From contig CAIRRW010000113.1 of assembly GCA_903881065.1 (NCBI GenBank), forward strand, positions 1-9,932: a stretch of DNA of 9,932 nucleotides, read 5' to 3'. The DNA is from an uncultured Bacteroidota bacterium (lineage in GTDB: Bacteria > Bacteroidota > Bacteroidia > 2-12-FULL-35-15). This document shows, piece after piece, positions 1 to 6,379 of the stretch. Below the pieces are notes generated by a model, which saw only the letters and a list, made by a program, of their open reading frames with translations, was not told where the DNA came from and ran no database searches. Numbering within the stretch: position 1 is the first letter of the stretch; every line of letters starts with the position of its first letter. Made by a program: the position numbers and the translations under genes.

Positions 1-801
1 ATTATGAACTAGCAATATTTTAGTTGCATCTTTGATAAAGGGCAGCGTAGATTGCAATGAATTAATGCCTGTATGGCGCATCAAATCAGTATTTACACCC
101 ATCGCTTTAAATGCTTCAACCATTATTCCCGACTTGGAAATAAACAATTCGCTCTCGCCTTCGCTCTCCTGATTATGAATGGTAATTACACTTTTATTTT
201 CGCGCGCATTATCATTAATCAATTTTAATAATGTTACCGACATTGTATATGGAGCGTGTGGAACAATAGCATTGTGGATTTCGGATTGTGGATTTCGGAT
301 TGTATTGAGTTCATCCTGTAATGCTTTCCCTTTATTAAAGGTGTCTTCAGCTTTGGTATCATCCATATTGAATATTTCAATAAATGTATGATACAATAAA
401 TTGCCTTTTGATTTTTGATTGAATGTGCTGTTGTTATTGGATATATCGCCAACAGCTACTATTCCGTTCTTAATCATTGCAGCTTCGGCATCAATGATTG
501 ACTGTTGAGTTAGCGCTTCAGAAAAAGTAAATCGTTTACTTACCAGCTCCTTTATAAAGCCAGTCATTCCGGCATTTTCAGAAATCTGTTTATACAGATA
601 AGAAAGTTCGAGATGGCAATGTGTATTAATAAATCCGGGGCAAATAATTCCTTTGTGATATTCGATTTCAGATTTAGGATTTAGGATTTCAGATTTTGGC
701 TTTATTTCTATTATTGTACCGTCATCATCAATGGAAATTACTCCGTCTTTAACAGGTTCGGAAGAAATCGGGAATATATAATCAGCGGAAATGTAGCGCA
801 T
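1..801 (-). CDS. Amidohydrolase family protein (N-terminal part, cut by window edge)
   Basis: Metal-dependent hydrolase of the amidohydrolase superfamily (deaminase/chlorohydrolase branch), partial: 267 residues from an ATG at 801-799 run off the left edge without a stop. Seen directly: an N-terminal beta-rich segment, then PGFINTHCHLELS with the metal-binding HxH pair at about H61 and H63, then VPHAPYT and IHNQES, which carry the further histidines expected in this branch. Family members are usually near 380-420 residues, so roughly the last third is missing. The substrate cannot be read from the sequence. Cytosine, guanine, S-adenosylhomocysteine and aminodeoxyfutalosine deaminases all share this layout, and the last would suit a menaquinone route but is only a guess. 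The gene is divergent from rlmN. Two 35-bp blocks of 7-bp repeats lie inside the frame and encode NPxSEI peptides in probable surface loops. The frame stays open through both, so the gene looks intact as far as visible. Confidence 0.88.
   Translation of the reverse strand, partial: MRYISADYIFPISSEPVKDGVISIDDDGTIIEIKPKSEILNPKSEIEYHKGIICPGFINTHCHLELSYLYKQISENAGMTGFIKELVSKRFTFSEALTQQSIIDAEAAMIKNGIVAVGDISNNNSTFNQKSKGNLLYHTFIEIFNMDDTKAEDTFNKGKALQDELNTIRNPQSEIHNAIVPHAPYTMSVTLLKLINDNARENKSVITIHNQESEGESELFISKSGIMVEAFKAMGVNTDLMRHTGINSLQSTLPFIKDATKILLVHN
270..304. repeat. Five tandem 7-bp units (GATTTCG/GATTGTG) inside the amidohydrolase gene
   Basis: Five consecutive 7-bp units read CATTGTG, GATTTCG, GATTGTG, GATTTCG, GATTGTA, so the pattern also reads as a 14-bp unit repeated about twice. 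On the coding (minus) strand it gives IRNPQSEIHN. It lies just before the VPHAPYT motif, in what should be a loop between secondary-structure elements. Confidence 0.8.
664..698. repeat. Five tandem 7-bp units (GATTTAG/GATTTCA) inside the amidohydrolase gene
   Basis: Five units read GATTTCA, GATTTAG, GATTTAG, GATTTCA, GATTTTG. On the coding strand they give KSEILNPKSEI, close to the peptide from the block at 270-304 and in the same codon phase (units 387 bases apart, divisible by 3). The block lies between the N-terminal beta segment and the PGFINTHCH motif. Confidence 0.8.
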
Positions 802-817
802 AGAAATTAATTAAGAG

Positions 818-849
818 CGAAAATACAAATTAAACCAGCACAACTACAA
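818..849 (-). promoter_or_regulatory. Candidate promoter of the amidohydrolase gene
   Basis: Read on the minus strand there is TTG at 849-847, a 21-base spacer and TATTTTCG at 825-818, one mismatch from the Bacteroidota -7 consensus TAnnTTTG. Transcription would start about 10 bases before the ATG at 801. It lies back to back with the rlmN promoter. Based on consensus matching only. Confidence 0.35.
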
Positions 850-878
850 TCTTGGAAAGCAGGTAATTTCTTAATTTG

Positions 879-886
879 TACCTTTG
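879..886 (+). promoter_or_regulatory. Candidate -7 element of the rlmN operon promoter
   Basis: TACCTTTG, followed by CG, is a full match to the Bacteroidota -7 consensus TAnnTTTG. A possible upstream partner, CTTG at 851-854, lies 24 bases away, slightly farther than usual. Transcription would begin near 891-893. This matters for the choice of the rlmN start, because the upstream TTG at 884 lies inside this element. Confidence 0.5.
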
Positions 887-931
887 CGTCCTTATATTCG
901 TGAATTCATATTTATTTGTTATCCGTACCCA

Positions 932-2002
932 TTGAAAAAAGACATACGCGCATTATCTCTTGAAGAGCTGAAAACTGTTTTTATTGAAAACGGAGACAAG
1001 GCTTTTCGTGCCAAACAGGTATATGAATGGCTATGGAAAAAGTCTGCACGTACGTTTGATGAAATGACTAATCTGTCAAAATCAACACGCGAATTGCTGA
1101 ATACACATTTTGTAATAAATGCGGTGGCAGTGGATGATATGCAAGTAAGCAGCGACCGCACTATTAAAAATGCGTTCCGATTGTACGATAGTAATATTGT
1201 GGAAGGAGTACTAATACCGAGTACTACTCGCATGACTGCCTGTATTTCTTCGCAGGTTGGATGCAGCCTGACTTGTAAATTCTGTGCTACAGGAAGACTG
1301 GAAAGATTGAGGAATTTGAATGCAGGTGAAATATATGATCAAGTGGTTTTAATAAAAAATCAGGCAGAACAGAAATATAATACACCCCTTACAAACATTG
1401 TATATATGGGAATGGGTGAACCATTGCTCAACTATAAAAATGTATTGGATTCGGTTGAAAAAATTACTTCTCCGGAAGGATTAAATATGTCGCCTCAACG
1501 GATAACGATAAGCACAGCCGGCGTTTCGAAGATGATTAAGAAATTAGGTGACGATGGTGTTAAATTTAATCTTGCTTTATCTTTACACGCTGCGAATGAT
1601 GAAAAAAGGAATCATATAATGCCGATAAACGAAAGCAATTCGCTGGAAGCTTTGGCAGAAGCTTTGAAATATTTTTACGAGAAAACAGGAACACGTGTAA
1701 CGTATGAATACATTGCATTTAAAGACTTCAATGACAGTATTGAAGATGCCCGGGATTTGGCAAAATTCTGTAAACACATTCCGTGCAAAGTAAATATTAT
1801 AGAATATAATCCGATTGATAACGGCGAATTTCAACAGACAACAACTGCAAGACTCGATGCTTTTGCAAAATGTCTGGAAAGCAAAAACATTATTGTAAAC
1901 GTGAGAAGAAGCCGGGGCAAGGATATAGATGCTGCCTGCGGACAGCTTGCGAATAAGAATAAGGAAGGATTTGAAAAACGAAAAATGAAAATAACTCAAT
2001 GA
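932..2002 (+). CDS. rlmN: 23S rRNA (adenine2503-C2)/tRNA (adenine37-C2) methyltransferase RlmN
   Basis: Radical SAM enzyme that places a methyl group on C2 of A2503 in 23S rRNA and, in studied bacteria, of A37 in some tRNAs. Numbered from the TTG at 932 (356 residues): the 4Fe-4S cluster motif CX3CX2C is C111, C115, C118. C104, in CISSQVGC, matches the cysteine that resolves the enzyme-RNA adduct. C336, in the DIDAACGQL tail, matches the methyl-carrying cysteine. GMGEPL is the SAM-binding motif. All key residues are present. The reading frame stays open back to a TTG at 884, but that codon sits inside the predicted -7 element and adds 16 residues unlike the family. The TTG at 932 gives KKDIRALSLEEL, the usual RlmN beginning, so it is preferred. 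First gene of a four-gene operon; its stop overlaps the next ATG (ATGA). Confidence 0.95.
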   Translation: MKKDIRALSLEELKTVFIENGDKAFRAKQVYEWLWKKSARTFDEMTNLSKSTRELLNTHFVINAVAVDDMQVSSDRTIKNAFRLYDSNIVEGVLIPSTTRMTACISSQVGCSLTCKFCATGRLERLRNLNAGEIYDQVVLIKNQAEQKYNTPLTNIVYMGMGEPLLNYKNVLDSVEKITSPEGLNMSPQRITISTAGVSKMIKKLGDDGVKFNLALSLHAANDEKRNHIMPINESNSLEALAEALKYFYEKTGTRVTYEYIAFKDFNDSIEDARDLAKFCKHIPCKVNIIEYNPIDNGEFQQTTTARLDAFAKCLESKNIIVNVRRSRGKDIDAACGQLANKNKEGFEKRKMKITQ

Positions 2003-2181
2003 AAGTAAAAGTTACTTCAATCATATTTATTATTTTTGGATGTTTGCTTACCATTGTTGGGTATTCATTTAAACTCATGCATTGGCCCGATTTATTCAGA
2101 GGAATATATTCGGGACCGGCTTTCTTTTTTGTCGGTTTTATTTTATTGCTGACAATTATTTTAAAGAAGAAGGCAGAATAA
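1999..2181 (+). CDS. Small two-helix membrane protein with a GldL-like FKxMHWP motif
   Basis: A 60-residue protein with two predicted membrane helices, at about residues 5-23 and 38-56, and a lysine-rich C-terminal end. Between the helices it carries FKLMHWP (residues 24-30). This motif is characteristic of the N-terminal membrane part of GldL, the inner-membrane motor protein of the Bacteroidota gliding and type IX secretion machinery, and of many small uncharacterised membrane proteins in the phylum. The protein is far shorter than GldL (about 200 residues or more) and lacks its cytoplasmic part, so it is a relative of the fold and not GldL itself. Its ATG overlaps the rlmN stop and the prenyl synthase follows after 10 bases, so it is probably translationally coupled in the operon. 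Function unknown. Confidence 0.8.
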   Translation: MKVKVTSIIFIIFGCLLTIVGYSFKLMHWPDLFRGIYSGPAFFFVGFILLLTIILKKKAE

Positions 2182-2191
2182 ATTATTATTT

Positions 2192-3163
2192 ATGACAGTA
2201 CCCGAAATAAAAGCACCTATAGAAAAAGAAATGCAGGAATTTGAATTGAAGTTTAAATCTTCGATGAAAAGTACGGTTCCGCTACTTGACAAAATAACGA
2301 ACTATATAATCAAACGCAAAGGCAAACAATTGCGCCCGATGTTTGTGTTTCTGTCTGCTAAAGTATGCGGCGAAATGAATGACTCCTCCTACCGTGCAGC
2401 TGCTTTGATTGAATTATTACATACTGCTACCCTGGTGCACGATGATGTGGTGGATGACAGCAACGAACGAAGAGGATTTTTCTCGGTAAATGCATTATGG
2501 AAAAATAAAATTGCTGTATTGGTTGGTGATTTTCTTTTGTCGAGAGGATTATTACTTTCTATTGATAACAAAGATTTTCATTTGCTTGGAATAGTTTCCA
2601 ATGCCGTACGCGAAATGAGTGAAGGAGAACTTCTTCAAATAGAAAAAGCAAGGAAACTTGATATAGATGAAACTGTTTATTATGAAATTATCATGAAGAA
2701 AACTGCTTCTCTTGTAGCTTCCTGTTGTTCCTGCGGAGCAGCTTCAGTGAGTAATGATGCTGAGGTAATAGAAAAGATGAGAGCCTTTGGAGAAGCTGTA
2801 GGTATGGCATTTCAGATTAAAGATGATTTATTTGATTATGGGGATGGCACCAATATTGGGAAACCAACAGGTATAGATATCAAGGAAAAGAAAATGACTT
2901 TGCCTTTAATTTATGCATTGAATAATGCTTCTTATTTTGACAAACGGAAAATCATTTATATTGTGAAAAACAATAATAACAATCCGAAAAAAGTAAATGA
3001 GGTTATTGATTTTGTTGTTAAAAGCGGTGGCATACAATATGCAGAGCAAAAGATGAATGAATATAAAAATAAGGCATTGGATATCATTTCTTCTTTTCCT
3101 GACAGTGATGCTAAAAACTCTTTGATAGGATTAGTGAAATATACTACAGAAAGAAAAAATTAA
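2192..3163 (+). CDS. Long-chain polyprenyl (trans-isoprenyl) diphosphate synthase
   Basis: Condenses isopentenyl diphosphate units onto an allylic diphosphate, giving the long all-trans chain that becomes a respiratory quinone side chain, probably menaquinone in this phylum. Its 323 residues match the family length. Seen directly: GKQLRP (44-49) for substrate binding, the first aspartate-rich motif DDVVD (84-88) in LLHTATLVHDDVVDD, MKKTA (168-172), and the second aspartate-rich motif DDLFD (211-215). The small residues A79 and T80 just before the first motif match the long-chain IspB-type enzymes and not farnesyl synthases, which carry bulky aromatics there. Exact chain length cannot be read. 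Third gene of the operon; the MORN_2 lipoprotein begins one base after its stop. Expected to be a soluble cytoplasmic or membrane-associated dimer. Confidence 0.93.
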   Translation: MTVPEIKAPIEKEMQEFELKFKSSMKSTVPLLDKITNYIIKRKGKQLRPMFVFLSAKVCGEMNDSSYRAAALIELLHTATLVHDDVVDDSNERRGFFSVNALWKNKIAVLVGDFLLSRGLLLSIDNKDFHLLGIVSNAVREMSEGELLQIEKARKLDIDETVYYEIIMKKTASLVASCCSCGAASVSNDAEVIEKMRAFGEAVGMAFQIKDDLFDYGDGTNIGKPTGIDIKEKKMTLPLIYALNNASYFDKRKIIYIVKNNNNNPKKVNEVIDFVVKSGGIQYAEQKMNEYKNKALDIISSFPDSDAKNSLIGLVKYTTERKN

Positions 3164-3164
3164 T

Positions 3165-3578
3165 ATGAGACAATTAGCTTTATTTTTCTTTAGTACGATT
3201 GTATTGTTCTCATGTAATAATTCAACAACTAAGAGTTCTGTGAAGAAAGATAGCGTATTTACTACGTCTTCAATACCTACTAAACAAGTAATACAAAATG
3301 GAGAAAGTATTGAGAGATACGCTAACGGAGTAATAAAGATGCAGGGAATGATGAAAGACGGGAAACGTGATGGGCTATGGAAAAGTTTTTATGATAACGG
3401 TTCTCCTTGGAGTGAAACTACCTTTGCTGATGGGAAAAAGAATGGAAAAACAACTACTTGGTACTCAAATGATCAAAAAAGATACGAAGGATTTTATACT
3501 AATGATAAGGAATTTGGGGTATGGACATTCTGGAATGAGAAAGGAAAAGTAACAAATATAAAAAACTGCAATAATTAA
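3165..3578 (+). CDS. MORN_2 repeat lipoprotein (YwqK-like)
   Basis: Predicted lipoprotein of 137 residues. The N-terminal signal ends in VLFSC, so C17 is the likely lipidated cysteine, followed by a polar Ser/Thr/Lys-rich linker to about residue 45. The rest is three to four short beta repeats of the MORN_2 type, each with a pattern like DGKRDGLWKSFYDNG, at about 50-72, 73-95, 96-118 and 119-130. Such proteins are common in Bacteroidota and are often labelled YwqK-family antitoxins, but nothing here suggests a toxin-antitoxin pair: no toxin gene is adjacent and the protein is exported. It begins one base after the prenyl synthase stop, so it is cotranscribed as the last gene of the operon. 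Role unknown; probably envelope-attached. Confidence 0.85.
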   Translation: MRQLALFFFSTIVLFSCNNSTTKSSVKKDSVFTTSSIPTKQVIQNGESIERYANGVIKMQGMMKDGKRDGLWKSFYDNGSPWSETTFADGKKNGKTTTWYSNDQKRYEGFYTNDKEFGVWTFWNEKGKVTNIKNCNN

Positions 3579-3610
3579 GGATTTATCGAAATAAATAAAT
3601 AAATGATAAT

Positions 3611-3632
3611 AATCAGTAACCCGCATCTGATT
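3611..3632 (+). terminator. Weak candidate terminator after the rlmN operon
   Basis: AATCAG at 3611-3616 can pair with CTGATT at 3627-3632 around a 10-base loop, and the 3' side continues into TTTTATTA. The stem is short and has only two G-C pairs, so it would be inefficient. Confidence 0.25.
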
Positions 3633-3691
3633 TTATTACTAGTTTCGCCGACTGAAAAAATTCATCAATTATTAAATCAAAAAATAAAAAA

Positions 3692-4054
3692 ATGAGAAAA
3701 ACATTGCTATTTGTTTCTGTACTAGTTTTAGCTGCAATCTTAATTAATTCATGTACTTTTGAAAAATATGAAGTGCCAACTTCAGCTAGTTCTGCGGCCA
3801 CTTGTGATTCAACCGTTCATTATAACCCAACAGTTAAAAACATTATTCAAACAAATTGCGGGGCACCTTCATGCCACGGGGCGCATAGTACAACAAGCCA
3901 ATTAATCATAGTTTCAGTATTGCAAGGAGATGCTACCAATGTAAAGGCTAGAATCAATGGAGTTGGAAACATAATGCCACAAACAGGACCTCTTGCTGCT
4001 TCTGATTTAAGCAAACTTAATTGCTGGCTTACACAGGGAGCATTAAATAACTAA
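3692..4054 (+). CDS. Cytochrome-c-like lipoprotein with a CX4CH heme motif
   Basis: Predicted lipoprotein of 120 residues. The signal ends in LINSC (C21 lipidated), so it is anchored on the periplasmic side of a membrane. The core resembles the small cytochrome c domains common in Bacteroidota: YNPTVKNIIQTNC, then CGAPSCH (C56, C61, H62), a CX4CH spacing instead of the classical CXXCH. NIMP (M95) could supply the distal heme ligand, and the ending WLTQGALNN is typical of the family. C38 and C111 may form a disulfide. CX4CH is a known heme attachment spacing in some multiheme cytochromes, but covalent heme here is inference. First gene of a probable operon with the YceI and DUF5777-like genes; its own upstream spacer is 113 bases. 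Confidence 0.8.
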   Translation: MRKTLLFVSVLVLAAILINSCTFEKYEVPTSASSAATCDSTVHYNPTVKNIIQTNCGAPSCHGAHSTTSQLIIVSVLQGDATNVKARINGVGNIMPQTGPLAASDLSKLNCWLTQGALNN

Positions 4055-4060
4055 TTATTT

Positions 4061-4079
4061 TGGGCATCATTATTGCCTA
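4061..4079 (+). other. Small hairpin in the cytochrome-YceI spacer
   Basis: TGGGCA (4061-4066) pairs with TGCCTA (4074-4079), one pair being G-T, around a 7-base loop. No T-run follows, so it is more likely an RNA-stability or partial-attenuation element than a terminator, if it does anything. The spacer between the two genes is 61 bases. Confidence 0.25.
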
Positions 4080-4115
4080 TTCACTAAACATAGAAACCTT
4101 TTAAAAATAAATTAT

Positions 4116-4664
4116 ATGAAAAAAATCGTGTTATTGGTTGCTACAACCATATTAAGTTCTTCAATGTTTGCGCAGATATACATGGCAAAAAGTTGTGAGA
4201 TTAATTTCTTTTCTAAAACATCTATGAAAGATATAGATGCCACCAATAAAGCGGCTAAGCCTTTATTAAATACAGCTACCGGCGATTTGCAAATGAAAAT
4301 TGTAATGACAGCTTTTGTTTTTCCTGACGCATTTATGCAGGAACATTTCAACGAAAATTATGTGGAGAGTGAAAAATTTCCTAACTGTATTTTCAAAGGA
4401 AAAGTAAACGAGAAAATTGATTATACCAAAGATGGTGAGAACAAAGCAACGGTTACAGGAATAATAGATATGCACGGTGTGAAAAAGGAAGTAACACTTG
4501 ATGGTACTATTACCGTAAAAGGTACTGAAATTACAATGGCTTCAAAATTTAGAATTCACATTGCTGATTATGCTATTAAAGTACCTAGTCTTTATGTTAC
4601 AACAATTGCTGAAGATGTGGATTGTAAATTGAACGCTGTTTTAGAACCATTTAAAAAGAATTAA
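4116..4664 (+). CDS. Exported YceI family protein
   Basis: Secreted protein of 182 residues with a classical signal peptide ending SSMFAQ (cleavage near residue 19 or 20). The mature part matches the YceI lipocalin-like barrel, whose studied members hold polyisoprenoid or amphiphilic ligands in a central cavity. Visible marks are FMQEHFNE (73-80), the following SEKFPNCIFKGKV stretch (85-97), and GIIDMHGVKKEV (115-126), which is the turn before the last strands. It starts 61 bases after the cytochrome-like gene and ends 7 bases before the barrel gene. Polyprenyl binding would fit a quinone-related role beside a cytochrome domain, but the ligand cannot be told from sequence. Expected location is the periplasm. 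Confidence 0.9.
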   Translation: MKKIVLLVATTILSSSMFAQIYMAKSCEINFFSKTSMKDIDATNKAAKPLLNTATGDLQMKIVMTAFVFPDAFMQEHFNENYVESEKFPNCIFKGKVNEKIDYTKDGENKATVTGIIDMHGVKKEVTLDGTITVKGTEITMASKFRIHIADYAIKVPSLYVTTIAEDVDCKLNAVLEPFKKN

Positions 4665-4671
4665 TAAGAGT

Positions 4672-5652
4672 ATGATTTCAAAAAAAATAATTGTCCTTGC
4701 TACATCTGTAGTTGTTGGATCAAATGTATTTGCACAAGATGATATGTTGTCGATGCTTGATAATAGCAACGACAAAAAAACGCATGAAAGAGTAATGACT
4801 ACTTTCAAGGAAGCAAAGATTATTAATGCACAAACTACTGAAACGGTTAGAGCAGGAACATGGGCTTTCAATATTACTCACCGCTTTGGTAATATTGGTG
4901 TAGCAAGTAACGGTGGCGTACATACACTTTATGGCTTGGATAATATATCGGATATTCGGTTAGGTTTTGATTTTGGTATTACCAGAGATTTAACTGTTGG
5001 ATTTGGTCGTAGTAAAGCATCAGAATTGCTTGATGGATACGTAAAATATCGTATTCTTACTCAAACAACAGATAACCATGTGCCATTTTCATTGGCATTT
5101 TATGGTGATATGAGTTATAATCCACAAGCTCCAGGGGTTTTCTATAGTGGAGTGACACCTGGCGACAGTACGTTTAAACAAAACGATTTGCACCGCATTA
5201 CTTATGTTGCTCAATTAGTGTTGGCTCGTAGATTCGGTTCTAGATTTTCTATCGAATTGTTGCCAACTTATTGTCACCGCAACTTTGTTGTAGGTACAAT
5301 AAATGCTGATAATGATGCTGCCGAAACAAATGATTTACTTTCGATAGGTGGTGGTTTCCGATTTAAGTTTACAAAACGTATCGCTTTCATTTGCGATTAT
5401 TTCTATACTTTCTCGAAATACAGAACTAATAACACTGCTAATCCATATTATATGCCACTTGCAGTAGGGTTAGAAATTGAAACTGGCGGACATGTATTCC
5501 ACATGACATTTACCAATGCTACCGGTATTGTTGAAAACAACTTTATACCAAACACAACTGATAGCTGGGCTAAAGGAGGTTATAAATTCGGATTTAATAT
5601 TTCCAGAGTATTTAACTACAACGGTAAAAAATCGGCTCATAAAGAAGGTTAG
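4672..5652 (+). CDS. DUF5777-like outer-membrane beta-barrel protein
   Basis: Exported protein of 326 residues. The signal peptide ends NVFAQ (cleavage near 21-22), followed by a polar stretch and then alternating amphipathic strands from about residue 58 to the end (for example AFNITHRFGNIG, IRLGFDFGITRDLTVGFG, DGYVKYRIL, ELLPTYCHRNF, FRFKFTKRIAFICDYFYTF). The late segment FTNATGIVENNFIP (280-293) and the FGFNISRVF (307-315) near the end resemble the DUF5777 barrel family of Bacteroidota, whose function is not established. It begins 7 bases after the YceI stop and is followed by a strong terminator, so it closes the operon. It might pass or hold a substrate for the two upstream envelope proteins; that is inference. 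A C-terminal Lys/His-rich tail follows the last predicted strand. Confidence 0.85.
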   Translation: MISKKIIVLATSVVVGSNVFAQDDMLSMLDNSNDKKTHERVMTTFKEAKIINAQTTETVRAGTWAFNITHRFGNIGVASNGGVHTLYGLDNISDIRLGFDFGITRDLTVGFGRSKASELLDGYVKYRILTQTTDNHVPFSLAFYGDMSYNPQAPGVFYSGVTPGDSTFKQNDLHRITYVAQLVLARRFGSRFSIELLPTYCHRNFVVGTINADNDAAETNDLLSIGGGFRFKFTKRIAFICDYFYTFSKYRTNNTANPYYMPLAVGLEIETGGHVFHMTFTNATGIVENNFIPNTTDSWAKGGYKFGFNISRVFNYNGKKSAHKEG

Positions 5653-5674
5653 TAATTACTAATAATAAGTCAAA

Positions 5675-5709
5675 AAAAAATCCTGCTCTTAAAAAGGGCA
5701 GGATTTTTT
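5675..5709. terminator. Strong bidirectional intrinsic terminator
   Basis: The 16 bases at 5675-5690 pair with 5694-5709 (one T-G pair, 3-base loop). The core is TCCTGCTCTT against AAGGGCAGGA, flanked by an A-run on the left and TTTTTT on the right, so it can act in both directions. It ends the cytochrome-YceI-barrel operon. Confidence 0.92.
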
Positions 5710-5943
5710 GTTTATAATTTATCCTTCTACTACGCTAAGACCTGACTGTCTAAAATTTGTAATGGTGCCTGATTAGTAACAATGTAATCAACAAATGCCA
5801 TAAAAAAGAAGTGATAAAACACTATTTTAACATTTAATTTTAACATGATTTCTAAACTTTAATTGTTTAATTATTAATTGATTATTTTACTTATTACTAC
5901 TGCATTAAATTTACATTTTAAACTTTAAAAAGTCCTTTTTGGA

Positions 5944-6062
5944 GATCTGTTAAGATTGCTCAAAAATCTGTTAAGATTTATAATCCATCTGTTAAGATTG
6001 CTCATCAATCTTAAAAGATTTCCATTAAATCTGTTAAGATTACCAGTCCATCTTAACAGATT
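5944..6062. repeat. Six near-palindromic 14-mers with exact 21-bp period
   Basis: Six copies of [n]ATCT-NNNN-AGATT start at 5944, 5965, 5986, 6007, 6028 and 6049, each exactly 21 bases after the last. The arms AATCT/AGATT are inverted repeats; only the first base of the left arm varies (G, A, C, A, A, C). The 4-base core is GTTA in copies 1, 2, 3 and 5, TAAA in copy 4 and TAAC (the reverse complement of GTTA) in copy 6. The 7-base linkers differ. Decayed copies continue in phase at 6070 (AAACT-ACTA-AGATG) and perhaps 6091 and 6112. Because of the dyad symmetry both strands can be read as heptad peptides such as NLLRF and NLNRF. It could be an operator array, a decayed minisatellite or an RNA of serial hairpins. 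Confidence 0.85.
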
Positions 6063-6353
6063 TTCAGGTAAACTACTAAGATGTGTTTTTTTACCTTTTA
6101 AGAGTTTTATTCATCCTTTCAGGAGAATGAATTTTACTTCAATGAACGTTACTTTTACTTTTAAATGTTCGGAAAAGTTTTCCCTTTAGTCTTTAAATTG
6201 TCGTCAGATAAATTTAAGGATGTGGATTTTATAGAGTTTTTACTTCTATTATTACTAAAGTCTTTGGATGAATCCGAGGCGAAGATATGCTATTGCAAGT
6301 TGATAACCCCTAAAAATAAATATAAATTGATGAAATTCTTCAGTTAGTCGATA

Positions 6354-6377
6354 TTAACATGGTTAACATAAATTAAC
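6354..6377. promoter_or_regulatory. Candidate operator: TTAAC half-sites before the peptidase promoter
   Basis: TTAAC-ATG-GTTAA (6354-6366) is a dyad with 5-bp arms. Further TTAAC copies in direct orientation fall at 6363-6367 and 6373-6377, so the three direct copies are 9 and 10 bases apart, close to one helical turn, and end directly before the -33 element at 6380. The position suits an activator or repressor site; no binding protein can be named. Confidence 0.35.
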
Positions 6378-6379
6378 GC

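Noticed and set aside
3165..3578. YwqK-family antitoxin reading of the MORN_2 protein
   Set aside because: It is an exported lipoprotein in a metabolic operon with no toxin gene beside it; the family label does not show the function.
3589..3606. AAATAAATAAATAAATG tetranucleotide run
   Set aside because: Four short AT-only units are expected by chance in sequence of this composition; not called as a phase-variable repeat because it lies about 90 bases before the next start and outside any promoter match.
3640..3647. TAGTTTCG as promoter of the cytochrome-like gene
   Set aside because: One mismatch to TAnnTTTG, but no TTG element at suitable distance; not strong enough to list.
5714..5764. 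Minus-strand frame ending SGLSVVEG that looked like a remnant of a protein C-terminus
   Set aside because: A stop codon precedes it after about 17 codons, and no family could be recognised; too short to call a pseudogene.
5944..6062. Could the 14-mer array be a CRISPR array?
   Set aside because: Repeats (14 bp) and linkers (7 bp) are far too short, repeats are imperfect and inverted in places, and no cas gene is nearby.
6165..6347. A 60-codon plus-strand frame (ATG at 6165) between the array and the peptidase promoter
   Set aside because: It has a poly-leucine stretch without other features, no promoter or family resemblance, and starts inside the tail of the repeat-derived frame. Retained only as part of the intergenic description.
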